From positions 1 to 32,228 of the forward strand of contig NZ_JAGGKT010000030.1 in NCBI RefSeq assembly GCF_017873965.1: a stretch of DNA of 32,228 bases. Reading direction: 5' to 3'. Of the stretch, positions 7,801-13,883 are shown piece after piece. Position 1 is the stretch's first letter; each line of letters opens with the position of its first letter. This stretch comes from Ammoniphilus resinae (GTDB lineage Bacteria > Bacillota > Bacilli > Aneurinibacillales > RAOX-1). Under the pieces are notes generated by a model. That model had not been told where the DNA came from. It was given only the letters and a program-made list of their open reading frames with translations, and made no database searches. A program made the translations under genes and the position numbers.

Positions 7801-9188
7801 CCATCGGGGAAATGGCAACACTCAGAGCGATCAACGAGGGGTTAACCGGGCAAGCAAAGAAAGAAGCTATTCAGCGCTACATGCACCAAATGAACGAAAA
7901 TGGATTAGCAATCGCTCAAGAATACGGGAAGTATATCACCTTTCAGGATAACAATTTGCTTTCAATGAAACTCCAAAATTTAAAACGAGGATTAAATTCA
8001 CTAAACAAATTTGTTGGGGTCAATGATAATTCATGGGGTGTTGGTGATATTCTACTAAAATACCCAAAAACCCCTGGTGCATTAGTCATGAGGGCAATTG
8101 AATACAGCCCGGCAGGGTTCCTCAGAGGCTTATATATTGCTTCTGAACCGTTCTTCCGCAAAGGGGTAGAGAAGAACACCCGAGAGGCTACCCAAGCCAT
8201 TGCAAGAGCCATTACAGGAAGCATGGGGATCACAGGATTAGGGTGGTTCTTGGCTGATGCGGGTATCCTTACCGGGTCCGCAGAGGATGACTATGAAATC
8301 CAATCATTGCAGAGAGCCATTGGAGAAGGGGATTTCAAATTCAATCTATCTGCCATGAAAAGATTTGTATTGAGCGGTTTTGACCGTGAAGCTGCTCAAA
8401 CACAAAAGGGAGACACCCTTGTTACTTACGATTGGGCGCAGCCAGTGGCTATCTCTGCATCCGTAGGGGCTAACATCAGCCAGAATATCCAAAAGAATCG
8501 AGACCCGTTGGAGAATGCGGAAAGTGTAGTAACAAACTCTATCTTAGGCGGGTTCGGAACCATAGCCCAGCAACCTGTTTTAGAGGGAATCACCAAGCCT
8601 TTCAGGGGATACGATTTGAAGGAAAGTTCGATGGATACGGCGAAAGAAATTCCTGCTTCGTTTGTTCCAACATTCCTGAATCAGATCCGTCAGGCGAAGG
8701 ATAACACCGGGCGTTCAACTTATGACCCGAAAGGATGGGAAGAAATAAAAAACAAGATAAAATACAAGGTTCCAGGGCTCTCCCACAAATTACCGAGGGC
8801 ATTTGATACCCTGGGAAGACCGAGGGAAGTTTATCAGGATGGGTCTAACAGCTTGTTCAATGTGTTCCTGAACCCCGCTTTTGTAAGCAAATACAATCCG
8901 ACCCCAGAGGAGCAGCTTATTGTTGATTTGTATAAACGAACAGGTGATAAAACGATAGCCCCAAGGATTCCGCTCAAGTCCTTGCGGATCGATGGGGAAA
9001 CAGTCAAGCTAACACCTGAACAATACTCACAGCTACAACGGATTGTAGGGGAAGAAACAATGAAGAGGTTAGAAAAAGTTAATCCTAACGCTTCCGATGA
9101 GGCAAAGATTAAGAAGATCGGTGATATACTGAACGAAGCTGGGAGACGCGGGCGGGAACAGATTAAAAAGGAATATAATATCAAATAG
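4821..9188 (+). CDS. Large polyvalent-type protein, probably DNA-delivery associated (1455 aa)
   Basis: ATG 4821 follows AAGGGGGTGACC. The protein is multi-regional: a charged helical N-terminus (1-110), Gly/Pro-rich linkers (110-550), a helical repeat-like part (550-760), a Lys/Arg-rich segment (700-740), and a C-terminal half (from about 870) containing NPKTLLTRNPLGNELFYRLE, TGGERTVTF and a hydrophobic stretch near 1130-1155 (GSMGITGLGWFLADAGI). The RNxLGN...DxxxSxxTGxRT pattern resembles the large polyvalent protein-associated domains (LPD38-like) known from phages and conjugative elements, where giant proteins enter the recipient with the DNA. No protease, ART or methylase motif could be identified. 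It shares an operon with the 453-aa protein and ends at a terminator. Alternative: internal virion protein of a transglycosylase-less type. Confidence 0.6.
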   Translation: MAGLFNQLGNQGSSGERKNKGLINSLLEEESKKNRKMVSGAFNNALEIDNQLKHEEKERKRQVVVDSFKNTINSKNQINISPSKTGGLSVAKPEGLWGQTKEAAKDTFDFLFEKLPKGSLNTYDKSIRPVFDEVGSTLLDNPVGKALASGNLFYEKAIEGMTNRAQKTEVQNPITAFTEGFNNPKKVKSGQVLFNENYTGGANIPGMVDLAGLSHMKSGMKTPGISELGGLGVDIALDPLNVPIFKGAKFLGGKANELTQNVALSRAINKAQPIGKNPLSEVVNRPAQVQQVNPIMEIIEQSKLKPNQGPLSQGKFKVSTPASNQLEDLYSIAKERGLPPGREYEYLQGLWSEIAPPTAGSLDDLIKAATKEGSVSDMVRTGAKNLQKAKEAQKYGIYQPLKLGEKEISKTVNVIDPFPTFKGNEAALDLSKLPKKDLTKSPFDVIPKGKPILNEQITPVKQIDEVAATVAETPKNSSQSILKNEKERGFIETLKESPKSSQPFLEGLEGKGKYKPITNAETAEQANRRVAHNIDEAAGYVLGAGKNNEHVTPEHIATGLRLIDEFQKQGNHQRAVDIAEKIAELGTKAGQSVQAFSIYNRLSPEGILLHAQRIASRVNERLRPGETPVKVTNEMASQLTDLATTVKAMEGANQSANNVISLMEKAKSGKKLTADELKEVQRFAQEAKKVIGDQAPKPKKAPSVPKEPAVRKQVISFLEQQEKAARERIAARKGRMNSLPVDELADYAIIGASKMGKGAVKFSIWSEQMVKEFGEDIRPHLAAIYDKAVETIENHVTAISRTRLSDVEKITNKALKANGIDPTEAENLRKMATEISKLTGEQKIEAMQELQATLQLLDKPTFLQKVSSFQTQAQLLNPKTLLTRNPLGNELFYRLERINKYLSTPIDWTRSKITGGERTVTFHTAGQGGYWKGFIKGAKAGWKGVNVNGLETQFDLRGPAFRGKWNPLTYTEKMLGASLRSFDNAAYERAVNQTIGEMATLRAINEGLTGQAKKEAIQRYMHQMNENGLAIAQEYGKYITFQDNNLLSMKLQNLKRGLNSLNKFVGVNDNSWGVGDILLKYPKTPGALVMRAIEYSPAGFLRGLYIASEPFFRKGVEKNTREATQAIARAITGSMGITGLGWFLADAGILTGSAEDDYEIQSLQRAIGEGDFKFNLSAMKRFVLSGFDREAAQTQKGDTLVTYDWAQPVAISASVGANISQNIQKNRDPLENAESVVTNSILGGFGTIAQQPVLEGITKPFRGYDLKESSMDTAKEIPASFVPTFLNQIRQAKDNTGRSTYDPKGWEEIKNKIKYKVPGLSHKLPRAFDTLGRPREVYQDGSNSLFNVFLNPAFVSKYNPTPEEQLIVDLYKRTGDKTIAPRIPLKSLRIDGETVKLTPEQYSQLQRIVGEETMKRLEKVNPNASDEAKIKKIGDILNEAGRRGREQIKKEYNIK

Positions 9189-9212
9189 GACCCCAAAAAG
9201 GGGTTCTTTTTT
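9189..9212 (+). terminator. Rho-independent terminator after the 1455-aa gene
   Basis: GACCCC, five A, GGGGTTC, then TTTTTT, starting right after the TAG stop. Confidence 0.75.
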
Positions 9213-9250
9213 CCTTTTATACTGGTAATATGTGGTTAGAGGTGATCTAA

Positions 9251-9679
9251 ATGGAGCGGTTGATTTATAAGCTGAAAAGGTTCTGGACATTGGAAGATTT
9301 CCATGGGATAAGAGCGTTCATTTTGATCTTTATTGCTACTGTGACGTATTTCTATCATGATAATGTAACACCACATGTGTTTAGCGAAGGGCTTTTTTAT
9401 TCTGCAATCGTTTGGGTTGGATATTTTCTGCTTTTCTTTTTCTCAAAGGGGAAACTTGTAACTCGTGATATTAAAGATCAAATATACAAATTCATACAGG
9501 AATCAAAGGAAGGGAAGCATGATCCTGTGGTTGTTCAGGAATTATCGGAACGGTACATAGATATATTGGATAAATTCAAAGATGCCGAGGCTAATGAGAT
9601 GATTCAAACATTAAGTGGTATACAACAAGGTGCAAGGGTAATCAACAAAAGGAATAGTGAAACAACGGCTTCTACGTAA
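9251..9679 (+). CDS. Small two-helix membrane protein (142 aa)
   Basis: ATG 9251, with GAGGTGATCTAA upstream. Residues about 21-38 (IRAFILIFIATVTYFY) and 46-66 (GLFYSAIVWVGYFLLFFF) are two membrane segments separated by a short loop, followed by a charged cytoplasmic helical tail of about 75 residues (GKLVTRDIKDQIYKFIQESK onward). Two transmembrane helices plus a charged tail resemble holin-like or accessory membrane proteins, but no specific family is recognised and no endolysin is present. It lies in its own transcription unit between two terminators and converges with hfq. Confidence 0.6.
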   Translation: MERLIYKLKRFWTLEDFHGIRAFILIFIATVTYFYHDNVTPHVFSEGLFYSAIVWVGYFLLFFFSKGKLVTRDIKDQIYKFIQESKEGKHDPVVVQELSERYIDILDKFKDAEANEMIQTLSGIQQGARVINKRNSETTAST

Positions 9680-9682
9680 AAT

Positions 9683-9707
9683 AAAAAAAGCTGCTGAATA
9701 GCAGCTT
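9683..9707 (-). terminator. Terminator of the recombinase-hfq operon
   Basis: AAGCTGCT (9688-9695), loop, AGCAGCTT (9700-9707), with an A-run at 9683-9689 that is a U-run in the leftward transcript. It may also work weakly for the convergent gene. Confidence 0.75.
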
Positions 9708-9716
9708 GGTGCTCTT

Positions 9717-9941
9717 TTATTCACTTGCTGCCAATGAGACTAATTTGGCGGGAATGATCGTTGATACTGCATGTTTGTAAATCATTTGTTGCTTTCCATC
9801 GGCCATCACAATGATGATAAAATTATCAAATGCAGAGATATTCCCACGAACCTGGAACCCATTGACTAAGAAGATGGTTACCGGGATTTTTTCTTTTCTG
9901 ACCACGTTTAAAAAGTTTTCTTGGATGGTGTTGATATTCAT
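9717..9941 (-). CDS. hfq: Plasmid-encoded Hfq RNA chaperone (74 aa)
   Basis: Sm-fold hexameric RNA-binding protein. Sm1 is seen in [20 protein letters not shown] and Sm2 in [23 protein letters not shown] and YKHA are the diagnostic residues, and length and motif order match chromosomal Bacillus Hfq. The N-terminus ([13 protein letters not shown]) is the usual helix. The start is ATG 9941 because AAGGAGG lies eight bases before it; a longer frame from 9965 has no such site. It is the last gene of a leftward operon with tyrosine recombinase 2 and a HTH protein. Hfq genes on plasmids or phages are uncommon, and here it coexists with several structured RNA candidates. Confidence 0.92.
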   Translation of the reverse strand: MNINTIQENFLNVVRKEKIPVTIFLVNGFQVRGNISAFDNFIIIVMADGKQQMIYKHAVSTIIPAKLVSLAASE

Positions 9942-9952
9942 TGGTTTCCTCC

Positions 9953-10390
9953 TTATCTGATCCATGAAATCATATCTTCAAGATCCTGTTGGTTGAATGC
10001 TACAAAAAAGTAACTATCCGACAGCTTATCGAATTTAAAAATACTAACAATATCTGAAATCACATAGACTTCATAAGCCCTTGCCCCATGTTTTTCTTTG
10101 AGTTTAATATTTTTATGGATTACTCCGTTCTTTTTGTCTTCATCAATAACCCACCTAATGTGATCTACGAACGCCTTAGATGTTAATTTTTCAAGGGTAT
10201 CCCAATCAAATTCTATTTCCTTTATTTTGGTGGTTTGTGGTTGCGTAAATGATTGTAAATCTTCTTCTCTGATCCTCCATAGCCTTCCTGTTTTTACACC
10301 TGGTAAATTACCTTTTCTAAGCCATTCGCGAATTGTTTTAGGGGATACACCAAGTGTATCGGCCGCTTCCTCTGGACTGAATAGTTTCAT
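9953..10390 (-). CDS. MerR/excisionase-type HTH protein, likely recombination directionality factor or regulator (145 aa)
   Basis: Residues 1-52 ([20 protein letters not shown], then [20 protein letters not shown]) form the helix-turn-helix/wing of the excisionase-like HTH_17 family. The C-terminal 90 residues (from about 55) are a separate domain I do not recognise, ending [10 protein letters not shown]. It is 10 bp downstream of tyrosine recombinase 2 and co-transcribed with it, the usual position for an Xis-type partner. Typical Xis proteins are shorter (60-100 aa), so the extra domain is unusual. The coding sequence contains an exact 11-bp copy of a dif-like arm (10239-10249). Confidence 0.75.
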   Translation of the reverse strand: MKLFSPEEAADTLGVSPKTIREWLRKGNLPGVKTGRLWRIREEDLQSFTQPQTTKIKEIEFDWDTLEKLTSKAFVDHIRWVIDEDKKNGVIHKNIKLKEKHGARAYEVYVISDIVSIFKFDKLSDSYFFVAFNQQDLEDMISWIR

Positions 10391-10400
10391 TTTGTGCCTC

Positions 10401-11345
10401 CTACGCTAAATCAGCTAATAAATCAGTAACCTTCTTTTGTTGGTTCACACGTCGATCTTCATAGACCATAACGGTTTCAACCTTTGCATGGCGACTTAAT
10501 TTCTGCACTAAAGCTACATTTCCGTTTGTTGCTTCCAAGGCTGCGGTAATAGATGTGTGGCGTAATCTGTGGGGGCTCATTGTTTTAGTGATTCCAGCTT
10601 TCTTTGCAATTCCTTTAATGATCTTGGATAACCCTTCACCGGTCAATCTATTTCCTTTGAAGCTTCTGTCCAGGGCAATGAACAAGGGATCACCTGGTTT
10701 TATTTCTTCTCGAGTATCTAACCATTCTAAGATGGCTTCTTTGGTTTTCTCAGATAGGTTCATTGATACCTTTTGAGTGCCTTTTCCTTTACCTAAAACA
10801 GATACGGTTGAAAGCTCCGGGTCAAAGTCCTCTAAATTAAGTTTTGAAACTTCACCCCGGCGAAGAGCGAGCTCCCAGAAGATACGCAGGATAGCATAAT
10901 CACGTTTACCTTTTACTGCTTTGCGGTTAGGGATCTTCAACATCTCCGCAATTTGTTGAACAGTAACGCCTGTGGTATCCCGATAAGATTCAACCTTTTC
11001 CCCTTCCACATCGTCTAATTTCCAATCGCACATATCCACCCTTCGCGCATGGTTTACAAGGGAACGGATCGCGGCCAACCGTCTGTTAATAGTAGCTTCC
11101 TTCAAACCACGTTCAATAAGGGATGCTTTGTATCGCAAAACTACAGTCACCGCCTGGGAACGGGTCAGCTTTAAAAATTGTTGAACCACACCAGGGGAAG
11201 ATGTTCTTCCTGTAACGGTTTGAAAAAAATCTTCCAGGTCATTCCTGTAGGCGCGCTTTGTATTCTCACTTCGCTTATCTGCTACCAATTCCGAAATTAA
11301 ATCTTGCTGAACAAGCTGGTTATTGAATGAAGCCTCCATTAACAT
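10401..11345 (-). CDS. Tyrosine recombinase 2, XerC/XerD-like (314 aa)
   Basis: Standard Xer length and layout. N-terminal core-binding domain (about 15-110, with SENTKRAYRNDLEDFF and LKEATINRRLAAIRSLVNHA). Catalytic residues R162 (ALRRGEV), K186 or K188 (GKGKGT), H259-x-x-R262 (HRLRHT), H286 (SRHAKVET) and nucleophile Y295 (VMVYEDRR) are all present, so it should be active. The start is ATG 11345 after GAGGAGGGG. It heads the operon with the HTH protein and hfq, driven by the strong promoter at 11400-11428. The dif-like site S1 lies about 115 bp upstream. It may act as homodimer or as heterodimer with tyrosine recombinase 1. Confidence 0.93.
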   Translation of the reverse strand: MLMEASFNNQLVQQDLISELVADKRSENTKRAYRNDLEDFFQTVTGRTSSPGVVQQFLKLTRSQAVTVVLRYKASLIERGLKEATINRRLAAIRSLVNHARRVDMCDWKLDDVEGEKVESYRDTTGVTVQQIAEMLKIPNRKAVKGKRDYAILRIFWELALRRGEVSKLNLEDFDPELSTVSVLGKGKGTQKVSMNLSEKTKEAILEWLDTREEIKPGDPLFIALDRSFKGNRLTGEGLSKIIKGIAKKAGITKTMSPHRLRHTSITAALEATNGNVALVQKLSRHAKVETVMVYEDRRVNQQKKVTDLLADLA

Positions 11346-11367
11346 GGTATACCCCTCCTCTATGATA

Positions 11368-11428
11368 CATTATGTCCGTTTGTGTCTGTTTATATCCGTA
11401 TAATATACTTTAATTGATGCATTGTCAA
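11368..11428 (-). promoter_or_regulatory. Promoter plus decamer operator for the recombinase-HTH-hfq operon
   Basis: Read leftward: TTGACA (11428-11423), 17-base spacer, TATTAT (11405-11400), followed immediately by decamers TAAACAGACA (11392-11383) and CAAACGGACA (11382-11373). The same -35, -10, spacing and decamers occur at 20665-20740. The repeats cover the transcription start, so binding would repress. The regulator is unknown. Confidence 0.82.
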
Positions 11429-11459
11429 ATGATTCCAACTGGCAAAGATAAAAAAATAT

Positions 11460-11487
11460 GGTTGTGATAATCGCACTTTACGCAACC
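11460..11487 (+). other. dif-like recombination site S1
   Basis: Left arm GGTTGTGATAA, spacer TCGCAC, right arm TTTACGCAACC. Both arms are identical to those of S2; only the spacer differs. It lies between the promoter of tyrosine recombinase 2 and a terminator, with an AT repeat cluster 43 bp further on. Confidence 0.75.
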
Positions 11488-11502
11488 TTGAAAAATCCAA
11501 AT

Positions 11503-11527
11503 AAAAAAAGCACCTAATATTGGTGCT
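11503..11527 (-). terminator. Terminator of the 11598-12152 gene
   Basis: AGCACC (11509-11514) pairs with GGTGCT (11522-11527); the A-run 11503-11509 is a U-run in the leftward RNA. Confidence 0.75.
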
Positions 11528-11530
11528 AAT

Positions 11531-11580
11531 GTGATTGTTAATACTAACATTTATATTAATGTTTATAATAATTTAATCAC
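11531..11580. repeat. ATTAAC-type repeat cluster B
   Basis: AT-only tract with GTTAATACTAAC, ATATTAATG and ATAATTTAATC units, bounded by GTGATT and AATCAC inverted ends. It is related to clusters A, C, D, E and F but is the most degenerate. Confidence 0.4.
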
Positions 11581-11597
11581 GTTATTTTTGGTTGTGA

Positions 11598-12152
11598 TTA
11601 GTTCCCTAAAATTTTTGTTATGGCATCCCAAGTTGTTTTTGCAAAATTAAATAGTTGCGCGGCGGTTTCAATGTCACCGCGAAACTTACCTATTTCAGTC
11701 ATGACTTTTCGATATTTAGATTCAGCTTCCTTTTTATTCGGTGATTTGGCTATCTCTAATATTTGAACGAGCAATTTAAATACTTCTTCTTGTTTTTCTT
11801 CGTTCTTTTGAAGAAGTAATACCATATCGGATAAATTAGCGGTATTTTTCTCAATTCCCTGAAGGGCAGATAATACACTTTGTTTGTACTCTTCATCTTT
11901 CCTAATTTTTTCTTGTTTTGCTTCGTCCAACTTTTTTAACTTCTGGATTAGACTTTCGTTCTCTCTATCTTCGGGGGGATTAATCAATCTGGCGATTTGG
12001 TTTTGCCGTTCAATAGCTTTTGATAAAGGGTTAGGTTGAAGCATAGCGTTCCATTTGTGCTGATCGGCAATAGCCTTTTTCATCGGATTATTTAGCGCAA
12101 TCTTCCAATTGAGATTTTCATTTTGGGAATTTCCGTTATTTTCGTCCGTCAT
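11598..12152 (-). CDS. Hypothetical coiled-coil protein (184 aa)
   Basis: The ATG at 12152 follows AAGGAGGGATTAAGG. Residues 1-20 are Asn/Glu-rich and probably disordered. Residues about 60-135 form long charged coiled coils (IQKLKKLDEAKQEKIRKDEE and LLLQKNEEKQEEVFKLLVQI). The C-terminal 45 residues (KFRGDIETAAQLFNFAKTTW) end in an amphipathic helix. No membrane segment or enzyme motif is visible and no family is recognised. It is monocistronic, with its own terminator, downstream of the Mrr-like gene. Confidence 0.65.
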   Translation of the reverse strand: MTDENNGNSQNENLNWKIALNNPMKKAIADQHKWNAMLQPNPLSKAIERQNQIARLINPPEDRENESLIQKLKKLDEAKQEKIRKDEEYKQSVLSALQGIEKNTANLSDMVLLLQKNEEKQEEVFKLLVQILEIAKSPNKKEAESKYRKVMTEIGKFRGDIETAAQLFNFAKTTWDAITKILGN

Positions 12153-12206
12153 ACCTTAATCCCTCCTTAGCATGACTATTCCACAGAGAGAGATGATTAT
12201 CCTTTC

Positions 12207-12236
12207 ATAAAAAACGCTGCCGTTAAGCAGCAGCTT
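12207..12236 (-). terminator. Terminator of the XRE-Mrr operon
   Basis: GCTGC (12216-12220) pairs with GCAGC (12227-12231); the A-run 12209-12214 gives the U-run leftward. It directly follows the stop codon of the nuclease gene. Confidence 0.7.
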
Positions 12237-12820
12237 TAAATTTCTCCAATTTCAATTGGTATGAAGCTTTCCCTTGTTTTCTCCATGGCGTTTACCCAAA
12301 GCTCTATAAATTGGTCACCGTTAATGAGTTCAATTCCCAGCCCTTTTGCGTATTCTACTGCATTTTCGTTGTAGCTGCTTGTAGTTACTACAAATCCACC
12401 TTTAGCCCCTTGCTTAACCATTTGGCTATGAAGAACCGCGATAGGAACATAGTTCACGATATCATTGGGAGCATAGCATTTTACTTGGCCCAAGTACAAA
12501 CCATCATCCCTAAAGTGGCGAATATCAATCCCACCGTCATTAGAACCTCTTGTAACCTCTGCGGATCCATTTAAATTCGTTTCCATGACCTGTGCTACAA
12601 AGCGCTCAAAGTCATAAGGGGTATCCTCTGTTTTCCCTTCCTCTTTCTTGAAGCGATTGTATATCCCTATAAGCAAAGTTTTATGAAGGTCATCCCTTAC
12701 GGAAAAGAGATTCCCCACCCTGGACATGATGCTATTAACTTCTTTGCGGTGTTTGTTTTTAATAAACCAAACATAGTAAAAGCCACCAGCTATTAAGAGC
12801 ATGATAATTATCGATCCCAT
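12236..12820 (-). CDS. Membrane-anchored Mrr-like restriction endonuclease (194 aa)
   Basis: PD-(D/E)xK nuclease of the Mrr_cat type. It starts with a transmembrane helix (SIIIMLLIAGGFYYVWFI, residues 3-20) and a basic stop-transfer (KNKHRK). The catalytic core has E72 (YDFERFVAQVM), D99 (GSNDGGIDI) and Q112-x-K114 (GQVKCYA), followed by the conserved GGFVVTTSSYNENAVEYAKG and INGDQFIEL. Start ATG 12820 has AAGGAGG 11 bases upstream; an in-frame TTG at 12850 is less likely. It could cleave modified or foreign DNA entering at the membrane, or process plasmid DNA; the substrate is not deducible. It is in an operon with the XRE gene. Confidence 0.82.
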   Translation of the reverse strand: MGSIIIMLLIAGGFYYVWFIKNKHRKEVNSIMSRVGNLFSVRDDLHKTLLIGIYNRFKKEEGKTEDTPYDFERFVAQVMETNLNGSAEVTRGSNDGGIDIRHFRDDGLYLGQVKCYAPNDIVNYVPIAVLHSQMVKQGAKGGFVVTTSSYNENAVEYAKGLGIELINGDQFIELWVNAMEKTRESFIPIEIGEI

Positions 12821-12837
12821 TCTTCTTCTTTCCTCCT

Positions 12838-13065
12838 TTACATACTCCAAAAATCGTCGTAATCAACATTCTTTCCCAGATCACGCAGAGCTTTTATGAT
12901 CTTAGCTGCACTCTTCATGGATGGAAGGAACGCATCCCCGCTACATATCCGGCTTATCGTCGATTTATTGACTCCGCTTCGTTTTACCAAATCCTCTTGT
13001 GAGATTCCTTGCTTATCTAACCATTTTCCGAACTTGGAACGCGGCTTTCCCAGACCCCAGGGCAT
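12838..13065 (-). CDS. XRE-family transcriptional regulator (75 aa)
   Basis: A single HTH_3 domain: WLDKQGISQEDLVKRSGVNK, STISRICSGDAFLPSMKSAA, then KIIKALRDLG. Small size and operon position suggest it represses itself and the Mrr-like nuclease behind it. The start is ATG 13065 with GGAGGTATGAGTA upstream. The TAA stop lies inside the Shine-Dalgarno region of the nuclease, so translation is coupled. Confidence 0.85.
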   Translation of the reverse strand: MPWGLGKPRSKFGKWLDKQGISQEDLVKRSGVNKSTISRICSGDAFLPSMKSAAKIIKALRDLGKNVDYDDFWSM

Positions 13066-13250
13066 TACTCATACCTCCATTACTCGATTAACTAATATCA
13101 AGCATGGTCAAAAATTTCTTTTTTCAAACGTTGCTAAAAAGAGAAACATGGACAATCAGCAGCCCATATCTTAAACCATGGGCGTTGTATTTTAGGCTGT
13201 ATTTTCGCCCGTATCAACTATGAGGGATACACCCAAGGAGGGCATTAACC

Positions 13251-13682
13251 GTGGAATATCAAGTATTGGGTAAGCTTTCTGAATTGGCTACTCTATCGAA
13301 ACAGTTTCCTTCTCTTGTTTCTTTAGAAGTGATTGTTCATCAATCTTCTTACTTTTGGGGGTGGGTGGAGAAAAACAAAAAAATGATTAATCGATTGGGT
13401 AGGGTAGTACCCTTGGTCACCTATGCTATGTTTAAGCCCACCTTTGCTTTTGCCGCCACAGCAGCCGGGGGCTTAGGTTTCTTTGCCGGGCATGGGGTGA
13501 TCCTGCTGCACATGCTTATTGTTGGCTTCCTTACTCTATTGGTAACTACATTCTTGAAGTTTACTGGCAGAGGGGATCTTGCCCCGTTGGTCGTCTTTGT
13601 TGGTGGGGGAATTATCCTTTATGAAGTGATTGGGCTATTCAATGCCATTTATAAAGCTATAGCCACATTCCTTCAGGTTTAG
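13251..13682 (+). CDS. Multi-spanning membrane protein of the transfer cassette (143 aa)
   Basis: GTG start at 13251 following AAGGAGGGC. Three hydrophobic segments are visible: about 50-77 (VVPLVTYAMFKPTFAFAATA), 81-101 (HGVILLHMLIVGFLTLLVTT) and 110-130 (APLVVFVGGGIILYEVIGLF). The N-terminal 45 residues are soluble. No family is recognised with certainty. The position directly before another small membrane protein and a coupling-protein ATPase suggests a VirB2/VirB3/TcpC-like membrane partner of that ATPase (inference). Confidence 0.65.
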   Translation: MEYQVLGKLSELATLSKQFPSLVSLEVIVHQSSYFWGWVEKNKKMINRLGRVVPLVTYAMFKPTFAFAATAAGGLGFFAGHGVILLHMLIVGFLTLLVTTFLKFTGRGDLAPLVVFVGGGIILYEVIGLFNAIYKAIATFLQV

Positions 13683-13694
13683 GTGGTGATATCC

Positions 13695-13883
13695 GTGAAT
13701 CTTGAATCATTGATTATCAAATATACCTTGGGGGCTGTCTTTGTTGGTGTGACCCTTCTGTTTGCAGGGAAGGTCATTGTTCTTGTAGTTTCTTACCTGA
13801 AGATCAAAGGATTATCTATCATCACCGGGGAGGCCGTAAGGGAGTGGATATTTGACGCTATCTGGAATGGAGGGAAAGAGTAA
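13695..13883 (+). CDS. Small single-helix membrane protein (62 aa)
   Basis: The GTG start at 13695 has AGGTGGTGAT as ribosome-binding site; two GTG codons at 13683/13686 lie within that site. One transmembrane segment, about residues 13-34 (AVFVGVTLLFAGKVIVLVVS), then a charged tail (LKIKGLSIITGEAVREWIFD). The stop overlaps the ATG of the ATPase (TAATG). Its Shine-Dalgarno GGTGGTG is complementary to the CACCAC loops of the RNA candidate at 21933, noted as a possible regulatory link only. Confidence 0.65.
   Translation: MNLESLIIKYTLGAVFVGVTLLFAGKVIVLVVSYLKIKGLSIITGEAVREWIFDAIWNGGKE

Noticed and set aside
9251-9679. Holin of a lysis cassette
   Set aside because: Two membrane helices fit, but no endolysin is adjacent and the long charged tail is atypical.
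10227-10409. 60-aa plus-strand frame opposite the excisionase-like gene
   Set aside because: Antisense shadow of a gene with clear HTH motif and operon context.
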